From IMG/VR virus record IMGVR_UViG_3300033894_000047, positions 1 through 23,484 of that record: 23,484 bases of DNA. One strand, given 5' to 3'. Below, piece by piece: positions 6,490 through 13,739 of this stretch; the stretch's first letter is position 1, and every line of letters begins with the position of its first letter. The notes beneath the pieces were generated by a model that saw nothing but the letters and a program-made list of their open reading frames with translations, did not search any database and was not told the origin of the DNA. The stretch comes from a virus. Position numbers and translations under genes: made by a program.

Positions 6490-7500
6490 CTACCCCCACT
6501 TCCTCCACGCCTCGTCCTTCACGCCCAGAGCCCGGCGCAGCCGCTCGGCGGGGTCCTCCTCCAGGGGGGCCCTGGGGGCCTCGGCCCGGGGCAGGCTGGT
6601 GGGCACCAGCCGGGGCATCCCCTCTAGCGCCTTGCGGGCGGCCTCCAGGTCGGCCCGGGCCTGGGCCAGCCAGAACTCCCGCTGGTGGGGCAGGATGCGC
6701 CCCTCCTCCAGGGCGGCCCGCACCAGGGCTTGGGCCTTCTCCTCCCGGGTCTCGGCCCTAAGGGCCTCCAGCTCCGCCCGGGTCCTCTCCAGCTCCGCCA
6801 GGGCGTCCTGGGCCGCCAGGAGCCTGAGGAGCTTGGCCTTCAGCTCCGTCTCGTCCTCGGCCCCCAGGCCCACCTCCAGGACCACCCGGCCCACCCGGGC
6901 CTCGGCCAGGGTCCTCTCCAGGGCCTGGAAGGCCTCGTCCTCCGTGGCCTGGGGCGGGAGCCCCAGGGCCTGCCTGAGCTTCTCCAGCATGTCCGCCTCC
7001 GCTTCTATGCGCTTTTGCATCCGGATGCCGGGGTTGTTGGTGAGGGCGAAGGAGTGGTAGCCCAGCACCCGGTGCCTGCCCAGCTCGTCGGGCCGGGGGT
7101 CGTAGTAGAAGACAGGGCTTATGTAGGCGTACTCCCCCCGGCTCACCCTCTCCCGTCCCGTCTCCGACCACTCCACCAGGCCGTAGACGAAGCCGTCATC
7201 CCCCACCTCCAGCCCGGTGATGAAGCCCGCCGCCGGGGCCTCCTGGCCCTGGCCTTCCTCCACCCGCACCGTCTGGTGGTGGAAGTCCAGGACCCAGGGC
7301 ACGCCCCGCTCGGCCAGGTCCCGCAGGGCCGCCTGCAGGCTCTCCTCGTCGTAGAGAAAGACGGTGCCGTTCCCCACGAACTCCCCGAAGGGGTGGAGGG
7401 GGATGCGGCTAGGCGCCTCGGCCAAGGCGGCGCGCAGCGTGCCGGAAAAGGTCGGGGTGGAGGTATCGGTATTCTTGGGGAAGCCGGTCAAACTCGGCAT
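6490..7500 (-). CDS. Phage protease/scaffold protein (Mu I-like)
   Basis: The protein is 336 residues. ATG at 7500 follows AGGAGG by 4 nt. Residues ~30-150 form the protease part, with RIPLHPFGEFVGNGTVFLYD, WVLDFHHQTVRV, AAGFITGLEV and EYAYISPVFYYD, as in the Mu I protease family. Residues ~175-300 are a charged alpha-helical coiled coil, the scaffold portion that in Mu is also made separately as Z. It directs capsid assembly and is cleaved during maturation. An upstream overlapping frame (7409-7580) also looks coding. Confidence 0.88.
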   Translation of the reverse strand: MPSLTGFPKNTDTSTPTFSGTLRAALAEAPSRIPLHPFGEFVGNGTVFLYDEESLQAALRDLAERGVPWVLDFHHQTVRVEEGQGQEAPAAGFITGLEVGDDGFVYGLVEWSETGRERVSRGEYAYISPVFYYDPRPDELGRHRVLGYHSFALTNNPGIRMQKRIEAEADMLEKLRQALGLPPQATEDEAFQALERTLAEARVGRVVLEVGLGAEDETELKAKLLRLLAAQDALAELERTRAELEALRAETREEKAQALVRAALEEGRILPHQREFWLAQARADLEAARKALEGMPRLVPTSLPRAEAPRAPLEEDPAERLRRALGVKDEAWRKWG

Positions 7501-7580
7501 AGGGCCTCCTCAGGACCACGCCCCAGTAGGCTCGGTTCTCCAGCCTGGCCGTCTCCGGGGAGAGGGGCCACCGGGGGGCC
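7409..7580 (-). CDS. Open frame overlapping the protease start, no start codon
   Basis: Following the holin-like gene, a +1 frame stays open with coding-like composition and reads PETARLENRAYWGVVLRRPY, then AEFDRLPQEYRYLHPDLFRH and AARRLGRGA, ending at 7409 inside the protease gene. No ATG, GTG or TTG fits, so it would need a CTG start or a frameshift out of the holin-like gene. Function unknown; it may be the C-terminal part of a broken gene. Confidence 0.3.
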
Positions 7581-7850
7581 TCAGGCCCCGGCGGGGGCGC
7601 TTTGAGGGCCCGCGCCTTTGCGAAAGGTGCCGTCCCGGTTGAAGATGGCCACCACCGTGTCAATGACCCAGCCCACCACCGAGTCCGGGAGCCAGGCGGG
7701 CCAGAAGCCGATGATGGAAACCACCAGCTCCTTCACCCGCTTCAGGGCCTCCTCCTTTTTCTGGATGCCTGGGACCCCGTCCATGAGGTCCTCTACCACC
7801 AGGACCGCGAGGGCGGTGGCGGCGAAGATGATCTTCAGAACCCTTAGCAC
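7581..7850 (-). CDS. Small membrane protein, holin-like
   Basis: The protein is 89 residues from GTG at 7850, preceded by GGAGGG. VLRVLKIIFAATALAVLVVE is an N-terminal hydrophobic segment. The middle is charged (IQKKEEALKRVKE) and the second half is amphipathic (WAWLPDSVVGWVIDTVVAIF region). It is the first gene after late element A. Size, hydrophobic profile and position suggest a holin or other lysis-associated protein, but no family is recognised with certainty and no endolysin is adjacent. Confidence 0.55.
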   Translation of the reverse strand: MLRVLKIIFAATALAVLVVEDLMDGVPGIQKKEEALKRVKELVVSIIGFWPAWLPDSVVGWVIDTVVAIFNRDGTFRKGAGPQSAPAGA

Positions 7851-7864
7851 GCTTCCCTCCGGTG

Positions 7865-7951
7865 GGGATAAAAGCTTTACCCCCTGGGCTTCCCCAGGGG
7901 GCACTTATCCCACTCTAGCTAAAGACTAACGCTTCTCTCACACCTTGTCAA
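7865..7951 (-). promoter_or_regulatory. Late element A: promoter, conserved leader and hairpin
   Basis: Minus strand: TTGACA (7951 to 7946), 17 bp, TAGTCT (7928 to 7923), 2 nt, then AGCTAGAGTGGGATAAGTG and a 9-bp hairpin CCCCCTGGG-GAAG-CCCAGGGGG (7901 to 7880), followed by TAAAGCTTTTATCC. The -35 overlaps the repressor stop codon. Element B at 17439 has the same parts at the same spacings. The first gene downstream is the holin-like gene and then the protease, like Mu's PI operon. The predicted start (~7916) puts the conserved sequence at the 5' end of the RNA. Confidence 0.65.
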
Positions 7952-8343
7952 TCCAGCTTGCTCCGCACCTCCACCACCCGGCCCACGATCTCGGCCACTT
8001 GGTCCACGGGGATGACGGGAGGGCCGTTGGGCTCCTCGGGGTTGGTGGAGTACAGGGTGCCATCCGGCCCCATCCGCTTGACCACGTAGCTATTCCCGTC
8101 CAGCCGCGCCACCACGATGGCCCCGGGGTGGCCCTTGTCCTGGGTGTTGACGATGATGATGTCCCCATCGCAGATGGGCCGCTTCCCGGCGCACATGGAG
8201 TTCCCCCGCACCTTGAAGGCCACCAGGTGGGAGGCGCTTCCCTTCACCCGCACGGGTACGGTGCGGTCGCCGATTTCCTCCAGCTGGGCGGGGCCGCCGC
8301 CCACGTAGCCGAGGATGGGTACTCCCACTTCTTTTCGGGTCAA
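7948..8343 (-). CDS. Phage repressor, C-terminal S24/LexA-type half (broken gene)
   Basis: The 131-residue fragment opens at a TTG (8343), in the same frame as the HTH half and separated from it only by TAG at 8382-8380 plus 12 codons. It carries the S24 fold: RGNSM with Ser49, then CDGDIIIVNT, and YVVKRM with Lys89, the Ser-Lys dyad of LexA/CI-type self-cleaving repressors. The usual Ala-Gly cleavage site is Gly-Gly here (GYVGGGP), so cleavage may be altered. Whether this half is expressed alone by reinitiation is unknown; no ribosome site is evident at the TTG. Confidence 0.8.
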   Translation of the reverse strand: MTRKEVGVPILGYVGGGPAQLEEIGDRTVPVRVKGSASHLVAFKVRGNSMCAGKRPICDGDIIIVNTQDKGHPGAIVVARLDGNSYVVKRMGPDGTLYSTNPEEPNGPPVIPVDQVAEIVGRVVEVRSKLD

Positions 8344-8379
8344 AAAAGAGCCTTCGGGGTAAAGCCTCTCAATGAGGTT

Positions 8380-8601
8380 CTACACAGGGATTTCTAGCGC
8401 CAAGGAGAGTTTGGTAAGGGTGTCCAGGCTAGGCTTGATGTATTTGTCCCCGATTTTCCGCCCAATGACCAAGCTATACACCGTTGTGCGGCCGATGTCG
8501 TAATAATCGGCAAACTCTTCCAGCTTGCGGAAGCCTTTTTCACGCATTTTGGCCAGGATTTCCTTGGCGAAAGGCCCTTCAAGGTGGCGTTTTTTCTCCA
8601 T
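8380..8601 (-). CDS. Phage repressor, N-terminal HTH half (ends at in-frame amber)
   Basis: The 73-residue fragment has an XRE-type helix-turn-helix: KEILAKMREKGFRKLEEFAD, YYDIGRTTVYSLV and PSLDTLTKLSLALEIPV. The ATG at 8601 with AGGAGGGGG upstream is preferred; the ATG at 8634, also with a good AGGAGG, is possible. TAG follows directly after LEIPV, where related repressors usually have Glu (VPVEEL), and the frame then continues NLIERLYPEGSF into the S24 half. A GAG to TAG change is the simplest origin. It faces the Ner/Cro-like gene across a shared operator. Confidence 0.8.
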   Translation of the reverse strand: MEKKRHLEGPFAKEILAKMREKGFRKLEEFADYYDIGRTTVYSLVIGRKIGDKYIKPSLDTLTKLSLALEIPV

Positions 8602-8658
8602 GAATCCCCCTCCTGTCATGACCTGGGTCCCCATTACTTCCTCCTTTCGCATTACCCC

Positions 8659-8705
8659 TTGACTTACTCACGAGCGAGATGGTACTCTACTCTCAGATGA
8701 GAGTA
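8659..8705 (+). promoter_or_regulatory. Early promoter with palindromic operator
   Basis: TTGACT (8659-8664), 18 bp, TACTCT (8683-8688) forms a sigma-A-type promoter. TACTCTCA-GA-TGAGAGTA (8688-8705) is a perfect 8-bp inverted repeat overlapping the -10 edge and the ATG at 8697. The start point would fall at or within a few bases of that ATG, so the early mRNA is probably leaderless, as is common in Thermus. The palindrome is the best operator candidate for the repressor and/or the Ner-like protein. Confidence 0.65.
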
Positions 8706-8930
8706 AAGGCCCGCTTAAATCTTCACAAAGTTGAACGCCTCCTGGAGGAGCGCGGATGGTCCAAATACCGCCTGTCCCGCTTGGCTGGGCTAAGTTATGG
8801 GCATGTGATTATGCTTCTCCAGGGGCAACGTCAGAATCCGTCCATAGCTACCGTTGCTAAGCTGGCCCAGGCCCTTGGTGTACCTATTGAGGAGCTTTTG
8901 GAGGAGGAGGATGGCGTGGTTACCCATTGA
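8697..8930 (+). CDS. Ner/Cro-like XRE-family DNA-binding protein
   Basis: The protein is 77 residues from ATG at 8697 (an in-frame ATG at 8679 lies inside the promoter). LHKVERLLEERGWSKYRLSR, LAGLSYGHVIMLLQG and PSIATVAKLAQALGVPIEEL form a complete XRE helix-turn-helix domain with almost nothing else. As first gene of the rightward early operon, opposite the repressor, it fits the Ner/Cro role of shutting down early or repressor transcription. It overlaps the transposase start by 20 nt. Confidence 0.85.
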   Translation: MRVKARLNLHKVERLLEERGWSKYRLSRLAGLSYGHVIMLLQGQRQNPSIATVAKLAQALGVPIEELLEEEDGVVTH

Positions 8931-9807
8931 CGAAGCCGCCGCTCTGTTGGGGGTTTCCAGAGCGTGGGCTTGGAAGGTAATCAAGGAAAAGGGTCTGCCA
9001 ACTAGGCCTGAGCGGATGGGTCGCGTGTACCGTACCCTAGTTGACGTTGATCTCCTCGCTCTGGCTTTGGGCAAGGGAGGCAAGGACGCGGAGGAGCCCG
9101 TAGAGCTTCACCCTTCCAGCGGTACGAGGGCTTGGGCTGATGTGGCCCATGTGGCCGAGGAGTATGGTCGGTTACCAAGGGGCCTGCGATGGGAGCTCGT
9201 CCTCCATGCCGCCGATCGGTGGGGTGTGACCCCCGAGTACGCTTACCGAGTCATTCGGCGCTATCGGGAGCAAGGGGTGAGTGGCATCACGCCGAAGGCG
9301 CGCCAGGATAAGGGGGCACACCGGATTCCCGTTGAACTTCGCCAGCTCATCCTGGGTCTGAAGTTGGCTCACCCCGGAGCCTCGGCCTCAAAGATTCTGC
9401 GCATTATCCAGTTGAACGACCCCGGTCTTTTGCGATACAAGCCGTATAAAAACGGCTCTACCATAAACACGCTTTCCGCCTCCACGGTACGTAGGTTAAT
9501 CAAGGCAGCTGAGAGCATCCCCGCATTCCGCTGGGCCCTCCTCTCTGACGAGGGTAGACGGGAGTTCGCCCGTACCTGGGCGGGGCACGTCCTGGCCGAG
9601 TACCCCATGCAGATGGTCATGGTGGACATGACCCGATGTGACGTCTTCGTCTTCAATCCCGATGAGGATACCGCTTACCGCCTTCGCATTCACGTGGCTC
9701 TGGACGTTTATTCCGGGGCCTCGCCCAGTTTGGTTTTCAGCCGCGAGGAGTCCCAAGTCCCCACGGACCAGCTCCTTATCCTGATGACCCAGGACAAGCA
9801 AGAGTGA
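8911..9807 (+). CDS. MuA-like DDE transposase, N-terminal part (frameshifted gene)
   Basis: The fragment is 298 residues from ATG at 8911, with GAGGAGGAGG upstream. Residues 1-50 are a helix-turn-helix (LPIDEAAALLGVSRAWAWKV). Residues ~75-205 are further helical DNA-binding regions (TPEYAYRVIRRYREQGVSGI). Residues 232-295 start the rve/DDE catalytic core with the first Asp in MVMVDM (D239). The frame ends TQDKQE at a TGA (9805), but the rest of the core continues at once in the +1 frame, so the gene carries a one-base-type shift around 9795-9805. This would disable transposition unless the shift is programmed or a sequencing error. Confidence 0.85.
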   Translation: MAWLPIDEAAALLGVSRAWAWKVIKEKGLPTRPERMGRVYRTLVDVDLLALALGKGGKDAEEPVELHPSSGTRAWADVAHVAEEYGRLPRGLRWELVLHAADRWGVTPEYAYRVIRRYREQGVSGITPKARQDKGAHRIPVELRQLILGLKLAHPGASASKILRIIQLNDPGLLRYKPYKNGSTINTLSASTVRRLIKAAESIPAFRWALLSDEGRREFARTWAGHVLAEYPMQMVMVDMTRCDVFVFNPDEDTAYRLRIHVALDVYSGASPSLVFSREESQVPTDQLLILMTQDKQE

Positions 9808-10867
9808 ACTGGCCCCGTCATGGGACATCTTCGGCATCCCGGAGCGGATTTATTGGGACAACGGCCGGGTTTATCGCTCGGAGAAGAGCGAGCACTTCGC
9901 CCGCCAGCTGGGCATTGAGCTGGTCTACTCCCGCCCCCGGGTTTCCCACACTCGGGGGCGCGTTGAGAGGTTTTTCGGTGCGTTCCACCAGGAGTTTGAA
10001 GCCCTTTTGCCTGGTTACGCGGGCCGGGACGCCACCGAGCGGGATTCTACCCAGCTGAAAAGACTGATCGCCAACACTCGGGCTTGGGTGGCGGCGGGCA
10101 TGCCTCCCGAGGAGGACCCCTACCCGAACCGCCTCCTCCTGGAGGAGGAGTACAAAACCAAGGCCTTGGCCTGGCTCCTTCAGGACTGGCACCGGAAGCC
10201 GGTGGACGGGAATCTTTCCCGGGCCGACCTTTTCAGGGCTTTTGTTCCCCGCCACCGTCTCGTGAGGTTGGACCTCGGCGACCTTTATCTCCTTACCGCC
10301 TACCAGACCGAGCGGGTGGTGCGGGGGAACGGCACCGTGGCCTACAACGGCAAGACCTACTATCTCCGCCCCGAGGACGGATCCCTCATTCCCTGGCAAG
10401 GGCAGAAGATCGTGGTCCTGGACGTCCGGGTTCTGCCCGGCCAGCCGCTTCGGGCCGCTCTGCGTCAGCCTGATGGGAGCCTAAAGGTCCTCGGGGAACT
10501 CGTTCCCGAGCCCCTGCGGGCCGACAGCCTCGAGGCCAAGGCCAAGAGGCTGGCCGATAAGGCCGCCATCCGGGCCGTGCGGGAGGCGGCCCAGGAACTG
10601 GCCGCCCAGCTGGGCCCCGCCGTGCGGTTTGAGGAGATTCTGGAACGCCTTTCTGGCCTTGCCCCTCTGGCCCGGCGGGAGCGGGTCCGCCCGATGGCCC
10701 AGGAGCCCCTCCCCCGTCCCTCGGAGGAGGAGATCCGGGCCGCCGCGGCCGAGCTGGAGGACGGCCTGGACGACCTGATTTGGGAGCCCATTGCCCTGGG
10801 CGAGAAGTGGCTCCGGGAGCGGGGCCTTCTCCCCTCGGGCGAAGGGGAAACGGGAGGTGAAGCATGA
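9788..10867 (+). CDS. MuA-like DDE transposase, C-terminal part (frameshifted gene)
   Basis: This is the continuation of the transposase in the next frame: SELAPSWDIFGIPERIYWDN carries the second catalytic Asp (WDNG), and 35 residues later RGRVERFF carries the Glu, a D35E arrangement. Beyond the core come KRLIANTRAWVAAGM, a Mu-type C-terminal beta-barrel (VRLDLGDLYLLTAYQTERVV ... YNGKTYYLRPEDG) and a long helical tail that in MuA-type proteins contacts MuB and ClpX. Removing one base, for example an A in AAGCAAGAG, would join the halves in frame. The stop overlaps the MuB-like start (ATGA). Confidence 0.85.
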   Translation, partial: PRTSKSELAPSWDIFGIPERIYWDNGRVYRSEKSEHFARQLGIELVYSRPRVSHTRGRVERFFGAFHQEFEALLPGYAGRDATERDSTQLKRLIANTRAWVAAGMPPEEDPYPNRLLLEEEYKTKALAWLLQDWHRKPVDGNLSRADLFRAFVPRHRLVRLDLGDLYLLTAYQTERVVRGNGTVAYNGKTYYLRPEDGSLIPWQGQKIVVLDVRVLPGQPLRAALRQPDGSLKVLGELVPEPLRADSLEAKAKRLADKAAIRAVREAAQELAAQLGPAVRFEEILERLSGLAPLARRERVRPMAQEPLPRPSEEEIRAAAAELEDGLDDLIWEPIALGEKWLRERGLLPSGEGETGGEA

Positions 10868-11634
10868 CGGAAGCAGAGATCAACAGGCTCATTGACGAAG
10901 TGTTTGGTGGCTACGTCTCCGAGGCGGAGCTGAGGGACCCCCGCAACGGGTTCATCCCCACCGCCGGCGCCCGGGCCCTGCTGGGCCACCTGGCCCTGGC
11001 AGTCCAGGAGCGCTTCCCCTTCGCCCTGGTGGTGGGGCCTGCCGGGGTGGGGAAGACCCTGACCTGCCGCTACTACGCGATGGAGCACGAAGCCCCCTGG
11101 GTGCGGGCGCAACCCGCCTACAGCCCCGTGGCCTTCCTGGAGGACCTTGCAGTGGAGCTCCGCATTACCAGGCATAAGGTCTTTCGGGTCCTCCTCACCA
11201 TGATCCGGGACGCCCTGCTTCTCCGGCCTCGGGCGGTTTTTGTGGATGAGGCCCAGCTCATGGACCGCCCCACGCTGGAGACGGCGAAGTACCTAGCGGA
11301 CGAGACCGGCTCCACCTTCGTGCTCATCACCACCGATGAGTATGCCCCCCAGATCCGCCGCTACCGGGATATTGAGTCCCGCATCGGCACTGTGGCCCAG
11401 ATAGGACCTGTATCCGCCGCCGAACTGGTGGACATCTACGGGAGCTCGGGCTACACCCGCACCGTGCTGGAAGAGGTGCACCGGCTCACGGGCGGAATCC
11501 TCAGGGACGTGGTCCGCCTCATCAAGCAGATGGACACGCTGGTGGAGCTCAACCAAATCCCCAAGGGAGCCATCACTCCGGCTCACGTGCGGCGCCTGGC
11601 GTCCCGGCTGAACCTGGCAGGAGGTGCAGCGTGA
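10864..11634 (+). CDS. MuB-like AAA+ ATPase (transposition target selector)
   Basis: The protein is 256 residues. Walker A GPAGVGKT lies at residues 58-65, Walker B AVFVDEAQ at ~124-131, sensor-1-like FVLITTDEY about 30 residues later, and a C-terminal lid helix region (LTGGILRDVVRLIKQMD). It is of the MuB/TniB type, coupled by a 4-base overlap to the transposase. Such ATPases coat target DNA, activate the transposase and give target immunity. Unlike the transposase, this frame is intact. Confidence 0.9.
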   Translation: MTEAEINRLIDEVFGGYVSEAELRDPRNGFIPTAGARALLGHLALAVQERFPFALVVGPAGVGKTLTCRYYAMEHEAPWVRAQPAYSPVAFLEDLAVELRITRHKVFRVLLTMIRDALLLRPRAVFVDEAQLMDRPTLETAKYLADETGSTFVLITTDEYAPQIRRYRDIESRIGTVAQIGPVSAAELVDIYGSSGYTRTVLEEVHRLTGGILRDVVRLIKQMDTLVELNQIPKGAITPAHVRRLASRLNLAGGAA

Positions 11635-11981
11635 GGAGGCGCCCTTTCCCCCAAATAGAGGGCGATATTCCACCCGTGCGTTACGAAGCCACCTACATCT
11701 ACTTGACTGAAGACGGTACGTGGCCGAAAAACCCCATCGCCATCATCCCGAAGGACCTGGACTGGATGCAGGAGGAGACCTATGTGGCCATTCGCGACCT
11801 CCGCCCCTCATCTGTGATGGGAAGTATCTCTCACGTGAGGGTGTTAGAGGTGCGTCCTGAGATACATGTGAGTACTGGCCGTTACAGCCAGGTGATCCGG
11901 CGAGTGCTGGTCACGCCCGTCATGTCCTTAGAGGAAACAAACAAGGCCATTGAGGAGGAAAACGATGAGCTTCCCTTCTAA
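11631..11981 (+). CDS. Hypothetical early protein
   Basis: The protein is 116 residues from GTG at 11631, overlapping the MuB stop, with AGGAGGTG 5 nt before. It starts MRRRPFPQIEGDIPPVRYEA and is predicted to be beta-rich (VRYEATYIYLTEDG, SVMGSISHVRVLEVRPEIHV) with an acidic C-terminus (EENDELPF). Not recognised. Its lower GC differs from the genes downstream, suggesting a separate origin. The ending resembles the acidic tails of ssDNA-binding or recombination accessory proteins, which is only a hint. Confidence 0.75.
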   Translation: MRRRPFPQIEGDIPPVRYEATYIYLTEDGTWPKNPIAIIPKDLDWMQEETYVAIRDLRPSSVMGSISHVRVLEVRPEIHVSTGRYSQVIRRVLVTPVMSLEETNKAIEEENDELPF

Positions 11982-12387
11982 CTTGCCACCCGCTAAAGAG
12001 GTGGTCCGCCTGCTGGAACTCCCCGCCCTCATCCGGAAGGTGGGGGAGCGGCTGACCGCCCTCCGGGCCGAGCGCCGCGCGGTGGAGCGGGAGCTGAAGG
12101 ACTGGGAGGCCCGGGCCTATCTGGCCGCCGAGGGGCGCTCCGCCCAGGAGCGGGAGGCCCGGGCCCGCGTCCTGCTGGCCCAGGACCCGGAGTACCAGGC
12201 CCTGGTGAAGAGGCTGGACCAGCTTCACGCCGCCATTGACGTGGCCACGGAGGAGAAGAACGCCCTGGAACACGAGCGCAAGGCGATTTACGGGGCGCTG
12301 GTGGACCGGCACGCCCAGGCCCTGGAGATGGCCCTGGCCCAGGGCCTCTTCGGGGTCCGGCCCCCGGCGCCCCGGGGAGGGAACTGA
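11965..12387 (+). CDS. Hypothetical coiled-coil protein
   Basis: The protein is 140 residues from ATG at 11965 (GAGGAGGAAAACG upstream), overlapping the preceding gene by 17 nt. Long helices rich in Arg/Glu/Leu (LRAERRAVERELKDWEARA, DQLHAAIDVATEEKNALEHE) indicate a coiled coil. No enzyme motif is seen. It lies in the early operon after MuB, where Mu carries host-modulating genes. Function unknown. Confidence 0.75.
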   Translation: MSFPSNLPPAKEVVRLLELPALIRKVGERLTALRAERRAVERELKDWEARAYLAAEGRSAQEREARARVLLAQDPEYQALVKRLDQLHAAIDVATEEKNALEHERKAIYGALVDRHAQALEMALAQGLFGVRPPAPRGGN

Positions 12388-12575
12388 TGACCCGGGAAGA
12401 GCTCATTCGGCTCCTCAGGGAGGACCCGGAGGTCCGGGCCGCCCTAGCGGAAGCCCTCCGGGGGGTTCGCCCCCGCCCCCTGGAGGAGGCGGGAAGGGGG
12501 ATCCAGGCCATTTTGGCGGAGGCGGAGCTGGAGTGGCTCCGCCGGAGGGAGGTTAGGGATGAACAAGAAGCCTAA
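12387..12575 (+). CDS. Small hypothetical protein
   Basis: The protein is 62 residues, acidic and helical (MTREELIRLLREDPEVRAAL ... LEWLRRREVRDEQEA). The ATG at 12387 shares a base with the preceding TGA, and GGAGGG lies upstream. Function unknown; the N-terminal ~20 residues resemble short helical caps seen in many phage regulators. Confidence 0.65.
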   Translation: MTREELIRLLREDPEVRAALAEALRGVRPRPLEEAGRGIQAILAEAELEWLRRREVRDEQEA

Positions 12576-12843
12576 GAGCAAGCTGGAGGAGCTGGTGGAC
12601 GAGCTGGCGGAGGAGGGGCTTCCCCGGCACCTGCGGGTGGCCTACGCCCTCTACGACCTGGCCCGGGACATGGTGCGGGCGGCCAACGAGGCGCGGGACA
12701 CCGAGGCCGTGGACCTGGGGGAGCTTTCCCGGCTGGCCCGCCGGGCCCTGGCGGTGCGCCTGGCCGCCGAGGCGGAGTCGGACCAGAAGGCGCGGGAGGT
12801 GCTGGCCCACCCGCACCGGATGAAGGGGGTGGAGTGCCCGTGA
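12559..12843 (+). CDS. Small hypothetical helical protein
   Basis: The protein is 94 residues, starting MNKKPKSKLEELVDELAEEG. It is helical throughout and has no cysteine pattern or membrane segment, except a single Cys at the C-terminus. It overlaps the preceding gene by 17 nt in the early operon. Function unknown. Confidence 0.65.
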   Translation: MNKKPKSKLEELVDELAEEGLPRHLRVAYALYDLARDMVRAANEARDTEAVDLGELSRLARRALAVRLAAEAESDQKAREVLAHPHRMKGVECP

Positions 12844-13112
12844 GGCGGCCCTTTAAGAGCGCCCTGGACACCATCCGCAGCTACGGCCTCACCCCGGGGG
12901 AGCTTCGGGAGCGGGCCAGGCTGGCGGAGCGGCACGGCCAGGCCTTCCTGGCCCAGCTCTACCGGGACGAGGCGGAGGCCCAGGAGGCGGCCCTTCGCCT
13001 CCGGCCCTGCCCTCTCTGCGGGGGCGCGGGGCGCATCGCGGACGACATCTTCTGCTGGCGGTGCGACCCCCAGCTCTCCCGGGCCTGGGTGGAGGTGCGC
13101 CGTGGACCATAG
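12840..13112 (+). CDS. Small zinc-ribbon protein
   Basis: The protein is 90 residues from GTG at 12840, overlapping the previous stop; GTG at 12834 would add two residues. It has an N-terminal helical region (LTPGELRERARLAERHGQAF) and a C-terminal zinc ribbon with CPLCGGAGR and CWRC (CxxC-x12-CxxC). Small phage proteins with CPxCGG include Lar-type restriction alleviation proteins; that relationship is only suggested by the motif. Confidence 0.65.
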   Translation: MRRPFKSALDTIRSYGLTPGELRERARLAERHGQAFLAQLYRDEAEAQEAALRLRPCPLCGGAGRIADDIFCWRCDPQLSRAWVEVRRGP

Positions 13113-13344
13113 GTTCCTCATCCGCAAGCTCCGGGCCGACCCCGGCACCCCCTACCGCCTGCGCATCCGGGGGCTTACGGGGGAGGGGACGGTGTTCCTG
13201 AAGTGGGACGGGGGCGGGGTCATGTTCTACCTCCGCCCCCTCCGCCAGTGGGAGGGCCCCTACGCCGAGCCCAGGGCCCTGGAGGTCATGGCGGGCTGGC
13301 GGGTGCTGGAGGCCCGGCCCGTGGCCGTGGAGGAGGTGGCGTGA
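13102..13344 (+). CDS. Small hypothetical protein
   Basis: The protein is 80 residues from GTG at 13102 (MDHRFLIRKLRADPGTPYRL), with a short beta-rich core (GEGTVFLKWDGGGVMFYLRP) and many aromatic residues. It overlaps both neighbours. Not recognised. Confidence 0.6.
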   Translation: MDHRFLIRKLRADPGTPYRLRIRGLTGEGTVFLKWDGGGVMFYLRPLRQWEGPYAEPRALEVMAGWRVLEARPVAVEEVA

Positions 13345-13739
13345 GCCTGCGCGAGCGCCTGAAGGAGCTGGGCTGGGACGGGAAGGCCCTCCTCACCCCC
13401 AACCAGGTGGCCGCCCTCCTGGAGGTGGGCCGCCCGGCGGTGGAAGACCTCACGCGGCGGGGCCTCCTCCGGGTGGTGCGCATGGGCAAAAAAAGCTACA
13501 TCACCCTGGCCAGCCTGGAGGAGCTTCTGGAGGGGGCGGTGCCCAGGCGGCGGGCGGTCTGGCTGTCTCTGAGGCTCCTGGAGCGCCTGGGGGCCCGGGT
13601 GGAGCTGGCCACCCACCCCGAGGGCTACGCCGCCCGGGCCCTGGGGGAGGAGGGCCGGGGGCTGACCCCTGAGGAGGCCGTCCTGGCCCTGGCGGACCGG
13701 CTCGCGGGGGAGGTGGAGCGTGAAGGTGGAGATCTCTGA
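13341..13739 (+). CDS. MerR/excisionase-like HTH protein
   Basis: The protein is 132 residues from GTG at 13341. LTPNQVAALLEVGRPAVEDL, TRRGLLRVVRMGKKSYI and TLASLEELLEG form a helix-turn-helix with wing, as in excisionase/MerR-type (HTH_17) domains. The rest (residues ~60-132) is helical. It is likely a DNA-binding regulator of the early or middle region and one of three HTH candidates for controlling the late elements. Confidence 0.75.
   Translation: MSLRERLKELGWDGKALLTPNQVAALLEVGRPAVEDLTRRGLLRVVRMGKKSYITLASLEELLEGAVPRRRAVWLSLRLLERLGARVELATHPEGYAARALGEEGRGLTPEEAVLALADRLAGEVEREGGDL

Noticed and set aside
7880-7901. Hairpin A as a simple terminator of the repressor gene
   Set aside because: A terminator alone does not explain the conserved promoter hexamers and GCTAGAGTGGGATA at identical spacing in both copies; dual function is not excluded.
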